A stretch of 64,000 nucleotides of DNA from Roseobacter cerasinus (GTDB taxonomy: Bacteria; Pseudomonadota; Alphaproteobacteria; Rhodobacterales; Rhodobacteraceae): NCBI RefSeq assembly GCF_009811755.1, contig NZ_BLIV01000006.1:62001-126000 (forward strand), given 5' to 3'. The translations under genes and the position numbers were made by a program. Numbering within the stretch: position 1 is the stretch's first letter; each line of letters begins with the position of its first letter. Under the pieces are notes generated by a model. That model saw only the letters and a program-made list of their open reading frames with translations. It did no database searches and was not told where the DNA came from. This document shows positions 26,178-34,462 of this stretch, one piece after another.

Positions 26178-26776
26178 CTGCCGATCCCGACAACACCCGC
26201 GATGCCTATGAGAGCCAGGCGGCACTCTATGATGCGCAACGGTCCCGGGCGCTTTTCGAGGCGCGCTGGCTTGCGCGCTTTGCCGCCTGCCTGCCCACGG
26301 GCGGGCGGGTGCTGGACCTGGGGTGCGGTACAGGAGAGCCGATTGCGCGCTGGTTCATCGCAGAAGGCTATCGCGTCACTGGTGTGGATTTCGCCGAGGC
26401 GATGTTGGACATCGCCCGCAGCCGCTGGCCTGACGGCGACTGGCGGCAAGGTGACATGCGCAGTTTTGATCTGGGCGAGACCTTCGACGGGATCATCGCC
26501 TGGAACAGCTTTTTCCACCTCACGCCCGACGAACAGCGCGCATGTATCGCGCGCATGGCCGCTCATCTTGAACCGGGCGCCTCGTTGCTGATGACCGTGG
26601 GGCCCGATGCCGGGGAGGCATCTGGCACCGTCGGGGATCGCGCCGTCTATCACGCTTCGCTTTCGCCCGCGCAATATGCCACATGTTTGGAGCAAAACGG
26701 CTTGCGTCTCACCGGCTATCTCGCCGAAGACCCGGAGACCAACCAACACAGCGTGCTCATGGCGCGCAAGATCTGA
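26165..26776 (+). CDS. Class I SAM-dependent methyltransferase
   Basis: A 203-residue Rossmann methyltransferase. Motif I is VLDLGCGTGEP (about 49-59), the acidic residue after strand 2 is in VTGVDFAEAMLDIA, and motif IV lies near FDGIIAWNSFFHL. It overlaps the bicupin gene and ends ten bases before the MetE-like gene. In this setting it either methylates a pathway intermediate or, together with the MetE-like protein, takes part in moving a methyl group. The acceptor cannot be read from the sequence. Confidence 0.85.
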   Translation: MAGITADPDNTRDAYESQAALYDAQRSRALFEARWLARFAACLPTGGRVLDLGCGTGEPIARWFIAEGYRVTGVDFAEAMLDIARSRWPDGDWRQGDMRSFDLGETFDGIIAWNSFFHLTPDEQRACIARMAAHLEPGASLLMTVGPDAGEASGTVGDRAVYHASLSPAQYATCLEQNGLRLTGYLAEDPETNQHSVLMARKI

Positions 26777-26786
26777 GGAGACCACC

Positions 26787-27914
26787 ATGCCCATCCTGAC
26801 GACCCACGCGGGCTCGCTGCCTCGCACGCAGAAGGTGGTGGATTTCATCTTTGCTCGTGAACATGGCGCGCCTTATGACGCCTCGGAATTCGATGCAGCA
26901 ATGACCGAGGCCGTATCGGCCACCGTTGCCAAACAGGTCGCCGCAGGTGTGGGCGTGGTCAGCGACGGTGAGACCTCCAAGATTTCCTACGCCACTTACG
27001 TCAAGGACCGCTATACCGGATTTTCCGGGGACAGCCCGCGCAATGCGCCCGCTGATCTGAAGAAATTCCCGACCTTCCTCAAGCGCCTCGCGGATGACGG
27101 TGGCACGCCCAAATACGCGCGTCCCATGTGTACCGGCGAGGTCAAATCCAAAGGGCAGGGCGAGCTGCATAAGGACATTGCCAACCTGCAGGCCGCCATG
27201 GCTGGGCATGGCGCCGCGCGGGGGTTTATGAACGCCGCCTCGCCGGGGGTGATCTCGCTCTTTCTGCAGAACGACTTCTATCCGACCCGCGACGCCTATC
27301 TCGCGGCCCTCGCCGATGCCATGCGCGAGGAATATCGCACCATTGTCGACGCGGGCCTCGATCTGCAACTTGATTGCCCCGACCTCGCATTGTCGCGCCA
27401 TATGCTCTTCAACGACCTCTCCGATGAGGAATTCCTCAAAGTCGCAGGCGCCCATGTGGAGGCACTGAATCACGCGCTTGATGGCATTCCGCAGGAGAAA
27501 GTGCGCGTGCACATCTGCTGGGGCAACTACGAGGGGCCGCATGTTTGCGACATCGGGATGGAGAAGGTCTTTGACACGCTGATGTCGGTGAACGCAAGCT
27601 ATCTGCTTTTCGAGACCTCGAACCCCCGCCACGCCCATGAATGGGTCGTCTTCCGCGACCGCAAGGCCGACATACCTGACGACAAGGTGCTGGTGCCCGG
27701 CGTGGTGGATACGACGACGAATTTTGTTGAGCACCCCGAACTGGTGGCTCAACGGCTTGACAGATTTACACAAATTGTGGGCCATGACCGCGTCGTGGCG
27801 GGATCAGATTGTGGGTTTGGAACATTTGCCGGGTTTGGTGCGATTGACCCGGATATCGCCTATGCCAAGCTCGAAGCCCTGCGCGACGGGGCGAAACTTG
27901 CGGGCGCGGGGTGA
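26787..27914 (+). CDS. MetE-like (cobalamin-independent) zinc methyltransferase or lyase
   Basis: A 375-residue protein equal to the C-terminal catalytic half of methionine synthase MetE, without its N-terminal half. It starts TTHAGSLPRT. The zinc ligands are present: H242 and C244 in VHICWGNYEG, E276 in FETSNPRH, and C342 in GSDCGFGTF. The same half-length family includes UROD-like proteins and epoxyalkane:coenzyme M transferase, so a thiol or methyl transfer is likely but the pair of substrates is open. GAGGAGA before ATG 26787 sets the start. Its stop overlaps the start of the RraA-like gene, tying it to this catabolic run rather than to methionine synthesis. Confidence 0.8.
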   Translation: MPILTTHAGSLPRTQKVVDFIFAREHGAPYDASEFDAAMTEAVSATVAKQVAAGVGVVSDGETSKISYATYVKDRYTGFSGDSPRNAPADLKKFPTFLKRLADDGGTPKYARPMCTGEVKSKGQGELHKDIANLQAAMAGHGAARGFMNAASPGVISLFLQNDFYPTRDAYLAALADAMREEYRTIVDAGLDLQLDCPDLALSRHMLFNDLSDEEFLKVAGAHVEALNHALDGIPQEKVRVHICWGNYEGPHVCDIGMEKVFDTLMSVNASYLLFETSNPRHAHEWVVFRDRKADIPDDKVLVPGVVDTTTNFVEHPELVAQRLDRFTQIVGHDRVVAGSDCGFGTFAGFGAIDPDIAYAKLEALRDGAKLAGAG

Positions 27915-28606
27915 TGGACGACGCCCTTCTTGCGCTGCTGAAAACGGTCGACACGCCCACCGTCTGCAACGCCATCGAGGTGGCGCAGGGCCAGCGCGGC
28001 TTTGACGATTTCACTCGCGGCACGATGCTCTGCTCGGCACCGGGCGAGGCCATGGTGGGCTATGCGCGCACCGCCTGCATCCGCGCTGTGACGCCCTCGG
28101 AAGAGCCGCCCGAGGTGATCAAGGCGCGCCGCATGGCCTATTATGAGTACATGGCCGAGGGGCCACGCCCCGGCATCGCCGTGGTGCAGGACATGGACGG
28201 GTCGGAGGCCATCGGCGCCTATTGGGGTGAGGTGAACACGAATATCCACAAGGCCTTTGGCCTGTCGGGCGCGCTGACCAATGGTGTGATGCGTGACCTC
28301 GGTGATCTGCCCGAGGGCTTCCCGGTTGTCGCGGGCTCTATCGGTCCGAGCCATGGGTTTGTGCATGTGCTGGATTTCGATGTGAAAGTGGAGATTTTCG
28401 GCATGCAGGTTGCGCCCGGCGCGCTGGTCCATGCGGACCGTCACGGCGCGGTTGTGGTCCCTGAGGATGTAGTGCCACTGCTCGGCGACGCCATCTCGAC
28501 GCTCATCCGCTCGGAAAAAATCATTTTTGACGCGGTGAAGGGCAAGACGCTGGGGTTTGACGAGTTTGAAGCCGTCTGGGCTGCGTTTGAGGCGGCGCGG
28601 ACATAG
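27914..28606 (+). CDS. RraA-family protein (aldolase-like)
   Basis: A 230-residue protein of the RraA/HMG-aldolase fold. The family signature is GAYWGEVNTNIHKAFGLSG, then LTNGVMRDL with the arginine-aspartate pair used for substrate and metal, and PGALVHADRHGAVVVPEDV near the end. Members split 4-hydroxy-4-methyl-2-oxoglutarate or decarboxylate oxaloacetate; others bind RNase E. Next to dehydrogenases and an enolase-type protein, an aldolase or decarboxylase role near the end of a catabolic route is the sensible guess. ATG 27914 shares a base with the previous stop; GTG 27911 is an alternative. Confidence 0.82.
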   Translation: MDDALLALLKTVDTPTVCNAIEVAQGQRGFDDFTRGTMLCSAPGEAMVGYARTACIRAVTPSEEPPEVIKARRMAYYEYMAEGPRPGIAVVQDMDGSEAIGAYWGEVNTNIHKAFGLSGALTNGVMRDLGDLPEGFPVVAGSIGPSHGFVHVLDFDVKVEIFGMQVAPGALVHADRHGAVVVPEDVVPLLGDAISTLIRSEKIIFDAVKGKTLGFDEFEAVWAAFEAART

Positions 28607-28642
28607 GCCCTCTGGCTGGTAACGCAGTCGCATTGCGGCGGT

Positions 28643-29875
28643 CTAGTCTTTGGGGACCGGCGCGCCCCCTTCGAACGCATTCCCTTGCGCGTAGTTGCAG
28701 GGCGCCTCTTGCATGTCCAGATGTAACCCATCGCCTGCATAGGGGTGCGCGCGGGCGAGGTCTTCGTCCACCTCGATGCCAAGGCCGGGGGTGTCTGGAG
28801 GCGTGATGAAGCCTTCCTCGACCCGTATGCTGGAGCGGATCAACGCATCGTGGAACGACGTTTCGATGGTTTCGGCCATGAGCAGGTTGGGGATGCAGGC
28901 GGCGAGCTGAATGTTGGCGGCCCATTCGATGGGACCTGCATAGAGGTGCGGGGCTATCTGGGCGTTGTAAGCCTCTGCCATGGCGGCGATTTTTCGGCAC
29001 TCCCAGATCCCGCCTGCGCGGCCGAGAGCGGGTTGCAGGATTGTGGCCGCTCCAGTGCGCAACACCGGTGCGAATTCTGCTCGCGTCGTCAGACGCTCGC
29101 CCGTGGCCACGGGGATGCGCACGGCGCGAGCCACTTTGGCCATCTCTTCCACAGCGTCGGGCGGGATGGGCTCTTCGAACCAGAGCGGGTCGTAAGGCTC
29201 CAGTGCGCGGCCAAGACGGATCGCGCCTGCTGTGCTGAACTGCCCATGGGTGCCAAAGAGCAAGTCGGCGCGGTTGCCCACCGCCTCGCGGATCGCCTTG
29301 CAGAAGGCCACGGACTGCGCGATGTCGCGCATCCCCGGCATATGCCCGCCGCGCATCGTGTAGGGGCCTGCCGGGTCGAACTTGACGGCCGTGTACCCTC
29401 TTGAAACGCAATCCTCTGCGGCCTCCGCTGCCATGACGGGCGAGGTCCAGAAGGTTGCAATGTCGTGGTGCGGCAGCGGGTAGAGGTAGGTATAGGCGCG
29501 GATGCGGTCATTCATCTTGCCGCCCAGCAGCGCCCAGATCGGGCGCTCGCGTGCTTTCCCCAGGATGTCCCAGCAGGCGATTTCGAGGCCGGAAAACGCG
29601 CCCATGACCGTGAGATCGGGGCGTTGGGTGAAGCCGGAGGAATAGGCCCGGCGGAACATCTTTTCGATGTTTTCTGGGTTTTCGCTCTGCATATGGCGAT
29701 CGAAGACATCTGCGATCACCGCCTGCATGGCGCCTGGCCCGACCGAGGCGGCGTAGCATTCGCCCCAGCCGGTGATGCCGTCATCCGTTGTGAGCTTCAC
29801 GAGGATCCAGTAACGCCCGCCCCAGCCGGGCGCGGGCGGGGCGGTGACGATGATGTCCAGATCCTTCAGTTTCAT
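28643..29875 (-). CDS. Enolase-superfamily (mandelate racemase-like) protein with altered metal site
   Basis: A 410-residue two-domain protein: a capping domain (about 1-125) and a TIM barrel with a C-terminal cap. Lysine K165 (AVKFD), E234/E235 (WFEEP), E260 (TGER) and H310 (APHLYAGP) match the superfamily. But where the first metal-binding aspartate is expected the sequence reads FGTHGQ with G208, and where the dyad aspartate is expected it reads QPALG with A283. In galactonate-dehydratase relatives these are Asp. A dehydratase of sugar acids is the usual role; with these changes the chemistry may differ. It is on the opposite strand, convergent with the RraA-like gene. Confidence 0.82.
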   Translation of the reverse strand: MKLKDLDIIVTAPPAPGWGGRYWILVKLTTDDGITGWGECYAASVGPGAMQAVIADVFDRHMQSENPENIEKMFRRAYSSGFTQRPDLTVMGAFSGLEIACWDILGKARERPIWALLGGKMNDRIRAYTYLYPLPHHDIATFWTSPVMAAEAAEDCVSRGYTAVKFDPAGPYTMRGGHMPGMRDIAQSVAFCKAIREAVGNRADLLFGTHGQFSTAGAIRLGRALEPYDPLWFEEPIPPDAVEEMAKVARAVRIPVATGERLTTRAEFAPVLRTGAATILQPALGRAGGIWECRKIAAMAEAYNAQIAPHLYAGPIEWAANIQLAACIPNLLMAETIETSFHDALIRSSIRVEEGFITPPDTPGLGIEVDEDLARAHPYAGDGLHLDMQEAPCNYAQGNAFEGGAPVPKD

Positions 29876-29917
29876 CTGTGGTCTCCGTGGGCGGTGGCCT
29901 AAAGCCCACCGTACCTG

Positions 29918-31018
29918 TCAGTTGCCTTCGTTGTGGAAGACAATCACGTTGCGCCGGGCAGACCCGGATTTGGTATCCGCAATGGCCTCATTGATCTGGT
30001 CCAATCGCCAGCGACCCGAGATCAGCTCGTCGAGTTTGAGGCGGCCTTGCGCGTAGAGATCGACCATCCAGGGGATGTCGCGCTGGATCACCACATCGCC
30101 CATTTTGGAGCCGACCATGCCCTGACCGACGGCAGCAAAGATCACCGGCTCGTAGGATGAGGTGGCTCCGGAATGTGGCATGCCGACCATGACCACCTTG
30201 CCGCCATAGCCCAGATAGCGCGGCGCCTGATCATAGGCGGGAATGGCGCCCACGGTCACGATAACCGCATCTGCGCCGCGCCCGCCGAGCGCTTTGTAGC
30301 TGGCTTTCCATGGTTTGGGATCGGTGGCCAGGATGCCGTGGGTTGCGCCGAAGTCCTTGGCGATCTCCAGCTTCTCTGCGCTCATGTCCACCGCGACGAT
30401 GCGACGTGCACCTGCGATCCGCGCGCCTTGAATGGCGTTCAGGCCCACACCGCCTGCGCCGATCACAACAACGTCTTGCCCGGCGCGCAGACCGGCGGCG
30501 TTGACCACCGCACCGACGCCTGTGATCACGCCGCAGGCGATCAGGCTGGCGGCGTCCTTGGGGATGTCCGCGTCGATGCGCACCACCTGACTTTGCGCTA
30601 CCACCACTTTCTCAGCAAAGGCGCCGCAGGCCATGGCTTGATGCAGAGTACCGCCGTCTGCGGTGGTGATGGGACCGGCGTCTCCATCATAGGGGGTTTC
30701 GCACAGCGTGGGATGGCCGCCTGCGCAATTCCCGCAGGTGCCGCAGGCGCGGATCAAGGTCACAACCACGCTGTCCCCCACGGCCAGCCCGGTGATGCCG
30801 GGCCCCAGCGCCGTCACCACTCCAGCGGCTTCATGGCCGTAGACCGCAGGCAGCGTTCCGCCCCAGGCGCCCTCCGCAAAGGAGATATCCGAATGGCAAA
30901 TCGCCACCGCATCCAGGGTCACTTCGATCTCGCCCATCTGGGGGGCGCGCAGCCGGATGTCTTCGATTTGAAGGGGTGCGCCGAAGGCGCGGCACACGGC
31001 GGCTTTGATGGTTTGCAT
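29918..31018 (-). CDS. Zinc-dependent alcohol dehydrogenase (MDR)
   Basis: A 366-residue medium-chain dehydrogenase. The catalytic zinc ligands are C41 (ICHSD) and H62-E63 (GHEA), the structural zinc is held by C92, C95, C98 and C106, and the nucleotide fold has GAGGVGLNAIQ near 188. Length and the four-cysteine lobe put it with class III/NDMA-type alcohol dehydrogenases. It precedes the enolase-like gene by 42 bases on the same strand, so the two probably form a small operon at the right edge of the catabolic cluster. Substrate unknown; an aldehyde or alcohol intermediate of the pathway is likely. Confidence 0.9.
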   Translation of the reverse strand: MQTIKAAVCRAFGAPLQIEDIRLRAPQMGEIEVTLDAVAICHSDISFAEGAWGGTLPAVYGHEAAGVVTALGPGITGLAVGDSVVVTLIRACGTCGNCAGGHPTLCETPYDGDAGPITTADGGTLHQAMACGAFAEKVVVAQSQVVRIDADIPKDAASLIACGVITGVGAVVNAAGLRAGQDVVVIGAGGVGLNAIQGARIAGARRIVAVDMSAEKLEIAKDFGATHGILATDPKPWKASYKALGGRGADAVIVTVGAIPAYDQAPRYLGYGGKVVMVGMPHSGATSSYEPVIFAAVGQGMVGSKMGDVVIQRDIPWMVDLYAQGRLKLDELISGRWRLDQINEAIADTKSGSARRNVIVFHNEGN

Positions 31019-31113
31019 GTGGGGTCTGGTCTTTCTGCGCGACGCGGTTTCCGGCTAGCGTGCCTGCATCTGCTGCGGGAGCGCAAGGCGGAAACCGACA
31101 TGGGGTGTCGCTG

Positions 31114-32331
31114 TTACCTCATGTCAGGTGCTGCCATCGCGCGGGCAGGTGCCTTCAGAAAGACAGCGAGGCCGAGGAGGATCAGCCCGGCAGAGAGCAG
31201 GAAGGGCGCCCCGGGCAAGTAGAGGGTCGCATCGGCATCGGTGAAGGCGGCGAAGGTCCCGGTCATTGCCATGGGAGAGATGATCATGGCCAGTGCCATG
31301 ACCGAGGTGAGCGCGCCTTGCAGCTCCCCTTGGGCATCTCGCCCGACGGCCTTGGACATGATGCCCTGCAGCGCGGGTGTGATGACAGCGGCAAGGGCGG
31401 CCAGCGGCGTGAGGATCAGCGCGACCGTCCCGCTGGCCACAAAGGCGAGTGCGAGAAAAGCCGCCGTATCAAAGAGATGGCCGTATATCACGGTGCCGCG
31501 TTCGCCCAGAAGACGCAACACCGGGCGGATCAGGCCACCTTGCACCACCGCCATCATGATCCCGAAGAGCGCAAGGCTCAGCCCGATGGTGGCAGGCTCC
31601 CAGCCAAAGCGTTCCTTGCCGAAGTAGGACCAGATCGCGGGGTAAACCATGAAGGCAACCTGATAGAGGAAGAAGACCAGCAGCAGGGGCGCAATGCCCG
31701 GCAAGCGGCTCAGTTGGCGGAAGCTGCCCAGTGGGTTTGCGCGTTTCCAGTCGAAGGGGCGGCGGATCTGATCCGTCACGGTTTCCTTCAGGACAAAATA
31801 TCCGAAGACGGCGTTCAAGGCGGCAAGTGCAGCGGCAGCGAGGAACGGCGCGCGGGTGCCGTATTCTCCCAGAAGCCCGCCCAGAAGGGGGCCCAGCACA
31901 AAGCCCAAGCCAAAGGCGGCCCCCACCAGCCCGAAGTTCGCCGCGCGGTCCTCGGGGCCGGAGATGTCGGCCATGTATGCATTGGCGGTGGATTGCGTGG
32001 CAGCGGTGATCCCGCCAACCACACGGCCCAGGAGCAAGAGCGCCATGCTGCCGGCGACGGCCATCACAAGATAGTCCAGCGCCATGACCGTGAGCGAGAC
32101 CAGCAGCACCGGCCGCCGCCCGAACCTGTCTGACAGCCCGCCGATCACCGGCCCAAAGAGGAACTGCATCACCGCAAAGGTGGTGGATAGAACACCACCC
32201 CACAGGGCGGCAGTGCTCAGATCTGCCCCCTGCACCTCCTGGATCAGATCTGGCATGACCGGGATGATCAGCCCGATGCCCATGGCGTCGATCATGACGG
32301 TGATCAGGATGAACAGGACGGTGGGGCGCAT
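31114..32331 (-). CDS. MFS transporter, TetA-like drug:proton antiporter family
   Basis: A 405-residue inner-membrane protein with twelve hydrophobic segments. The first helix contains MIDAMGIGLIIPVMP and the loop between helices 2 and 3 has motif A GGLSDRFGRRPVLL, both as in TetA-type proton antiporters (DHA1). The central cytoplasmic loop is charged. It is last in a six-gene minus-strand run, three bases after the pcaB-like gene. In that setting it may export or import an aromatic-type acid rather than an antibiotic; the name reflects similarity only. Confidence 0.88.
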   Translation of the reverse strand: MRPTVLFILITVMIDAMGIGLIIPVMPDLIQEVQGADLSTAALWGGVLSTTFAVMQFLFGPVIGGLSDRFGRRPVLLVSLTVMALDYLVMAVAGSMALLLLGRVVGGITAATQSTANAYMADISGPEDRAANFGLVGAAFGLGFVLGPLLGGLLGEYGTRAPFLAAAALAALNAVFGYFVLKETVTDQIRRPFDWKRANPLGSFRQLSRLPGIAPLLLVFFLYQVAFMVYPAIWSYFGKERFGWEPATIGLSLALFGIMMAVVQGGLIRPVLRLLGERGTVIYGHLFDTAAFLALAFVASGTVALILTPLAALAAVITPALQGIMSKAVGRDAQGELQGALTSVMALAMIISPMAMTGTFAAFTDADATLYLPGAPFLLSAGLILLGLAVFLKAPARAMAAPDMR

Positions 32332-32334
32332 GGC

Positions 32335-33660
32335 TCAGAGCGCTCTGACCCGGGTCGCAAAGGCGCGCGCGTCAGCGGTGGCATGTCCAAGCTGATCCAT
32401 GGGCTGAAACAGGGTCTCGGGCAGGGTGTCGTAGCGGGCCAGCGCAAGTTCGGCGAGCGGCGTTTGGGTTTCAAGGGCGGCCATGCACAGGGCCTTTGTG
32501 ACGGCCTGCGCTTCGGGGCGCGTCATGGTCTGCGCCAGAGCAAAGCTGAGCGCTTCGGCATGCACCAGGCCGAGGTTTGCGCCGAGATTGGCCGCCATCC
32601 GTGCGGGCACCGGGCGGAGAGCGCGGGTTGTTTGCAGAGCGATTTGCAATGCGGCTGCGCAGCTGAGCGCGATCTGCGGCAGGACCATCCATTCGGTAAA
32701 CCAGGCGGCGCCGTCGCGTTGGTTCTGATGCACCGCTGCGGTTTGCAGGGTGCTGGTCAGGCCCGCCATCTGATGGGACAGCGCGACCAGAGTTGACGGC
32801 CCGACGGGGTTCTGTTTTTGCGGCATGGTCGAGGAGGCGCCCGCGCCGTCGATCAGCACCTCGCCCACATCACTGGCGGTCAGCGCAACCAGGCTGCTGC
32901 CGAAGGCCGCCAGGGCGGTGGTGACCTCGGCCATCCAGGCGGCACTGCGCAGAAGAGGGCCGCGATCCGTGTGCCAACTGCGCTTTGGGTCGATCAGATT
33001 CAGATCTTTCGCAAGGGCCGCACGCAGATCTGGCGCATGTTCCCCGAGCGCGGCACTTGTTCCTGCGGCTCCGGACAAGGAGACCCACAGGCTGCCTTTG
33101 CGCAGATCCGGCAGCGCGTCCAGCGCGTGCAGCAACGGGTTGCCCCAACCGGCCACCACCGCGCCCCAACTTGTCGGCGTGGCGTGCTGGCCATAAGTCC
33201 GGGCTGCCATGGGCAGCCCGGCGGAGTGCTCAGCCTGATCCGCCAAAAGACTCAAAAGCGTGCGCAGATCCGCCTCCGCCAGAGCCAGCGCCTGACGCAG
33301 GCGCAGCATCAGGCCAGTGTCGCTGATATCCTGCGAGGTGGCGCCCCAGTGCACATATTGCGCATGCTCCGGCGCGTTCATCTCGCTGCGAAAGGCGGTG
33401 ACCAGACCAGGCACGCTGACGCCGTTCTGACCGGTGGCTTGAGCCAGTGCTCCGGGGTCGACCTGTATTTCCAGGCTCGCCCGGTGAATGGCGGCAGCGC
33501 TCACCTCCGGGATAATGCCCAGCCTGCCTTGGGCCTTGGCCAGCGCTCCCTCGACCAGCAGCATGGCGCGCAGGGCGGCGCTGTCGGAAAACAGCCGCCC
33601 CGTCTCGCCGGTTGGAAACAACTGCGCGTAAAGTGGGCTGTCAAAGACGCTCGCGGCCAC
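32335..33660 (-). CDS. pcaB: 3-carboxy-cis,cis-muconate cycloisomerase (PcaB-like)
   Basis: A 441-residue fumarase/aspartase-superfamily protein. Conserved regions are HWGATSQD (104-111), TYGQHATPTSWG (155-166) and the signature loop GAGASSTMPQKQNP (272-285). Length and the early LFPTGETGRLFSDSAALRAM segment match PcaB, which closes 3-carboxy-cis,cis-muconate to the lactone in protocatechuate breakdown, better than adenylosuccinate lyase. The pcaD-like gene lies 13 bases upstream in the same direction, which supports this. The dioxygenase (pcaGH) and decarboxylase (pcaC) are not in the window. Confidence 0.85.
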   Translation of the reverse strand: MAASVFDSPLYAQLFPTGETGRLFSDSAALRAMLLVEGALAKAQGRLGIIPEVSAAAIHRASLEIQVDPGALAQATGQNGVSVPGLVTAFRSEMNAPEHAQYVHWGATSQDISDTGLMLRLRQALALAEADLRTLLSLLADQAEHSAGLPMAARTYGQHATPTSWGAVVAGWGNPLLHALDALPDLRKGSLWVSLSGAAGTSAALGEHAPDLRAALAKDLNLIDPKRSWHTDRGPLLRSAAWMAEVTTALAAFGSSLVALTASDVGEVLIDGAGASSTMPQKQNPVGPSTLVALSHQMAGLTSTLQTAAVHQNQRDGAAWFTEWMVLPQIALSCAAALQIALQTTRALRPVPARMAANLGANLGLVHAEALSFALAQTMTRPEAQAVTKALCMAALETQTPLAELALARYDTLPETLFQPMDQLGHATADARAFATRVRAL

Positions 33661-33673
33661 GGATCAGCGGACC

Positions 33674-34462
33674 CTACACATGGCCGACCTCTTTCAGGAA
33701 AGCCGTCAGTAGGGCGGCATATTCCTCGGGCTTCTCAACGCAGGGCAGGTGGCCTGCGTTGCGGATCACCTGGCAGCGGCTGCCCGGGATCAGGTCAGTG
33801 GTCTCGCGCACGAGATCGGGCGGGGTGGAGCCGTCCTCCGATCCCGAAATGCCCAAGGTTGGCAGGCGCAGGGTGGCGGTTGTCGTATAGAAATCGGTGC
33901 CCGAGATGGCAGCGGAGCAGCCAATATACCCCTCATCCTCCTGCCGGGTCAGCATGTTGCGCCAAAGTTCCAGCTCGGGCGTTGCGAGAAACTCGGTGGA
34001 AAACCAGCGTTCCATCACCGCATCGGCCAGCGCCTCGATCCCGCCTTGGCGGACGGCTTCGATACGCTCTGCCCACATATCCGGCGTGCCAATCTTGGCC
34101 GCCGTATTCGACAGGACCAGCGCGCGGATCATATCGAGCCGCTTCACCGCCAGCCCCTGGGCGATCATGCCGCCGATGGAGAGGCCGACAAAGACGCAGT
34201 CGCGCACACCGATATGGTCGAGCAGCTGCTCGGTCTCGGTGATCAGCGCGCCCATGCTGTAGGGCCCGGGCGGACAGCTTGATAGCCCATGTCCGCGTTT
34301 GTCGAAGCGGATGATTCGCAGCCCCTCGGGCAGCAGCGGCAGGATCGGATCCCACAGCCGCATATCGGTGCCCAGCGAATTGGCAAAGACCACCGGTGGC
34401 CCGTCCGCCGGCCCGTCGACACGGTAGTGCAGGCGCACATCGCCGAGGCCGAGCATCTTCAT
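33674..34462 (-). CDS. pcaD: 3-oxoadipate enol-lactonase (PcaD-like alpha/beta hydrolase)
   Basis: A 262-residue alpha/beta hydrolase. The nucleophile is S95 in GLSIGG, the acid is in GSEDGSTPP (near 213) and the base is the histidine in NAGHLPCVEKPE (near 241). HGL after DKRG and the MIAQGLAVKRLDMIRALVLSNTA-type lid region are typical of PcaD, which opens 3-oxoadipate enol-lactone. It overlaps the PLP dehydratase gene by four bases and precedes pcaB. Related hydrolases of other substrates look alike, but the pcaB neighbour makes PcaD the best reading. Confidence 0.87.
   Translation of the reverse strand: MKMLGLGDVRLHYRVDGPADGPPVVFANSLGTDMRLWDPILPLLPEGLRIIRFDKRGHGLSSCPPGPYSMGALITETEQLLDHIGVRDCVFVGLSIGGMIAQGLAVKRLDMIRALVLSNTAAKIGTPDMWAERIEAVRQGGIEALADAVMERWFSTEFLATPELELWRNMLTRQEDEGYIGCSAAISGTDFYTTTATLRLPTLGISGSEDGSTPPDLVRETTDLIPGSRCQVIRNAGHLPCVEKPEEYAALLTAFLKEVGHV

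Noticed and set aside
26787-27914. True methionine synthase metE
   Set aside because: Only the C-terminal half is present and it lies within a catabolic run, so methionine synthesis is not supported.
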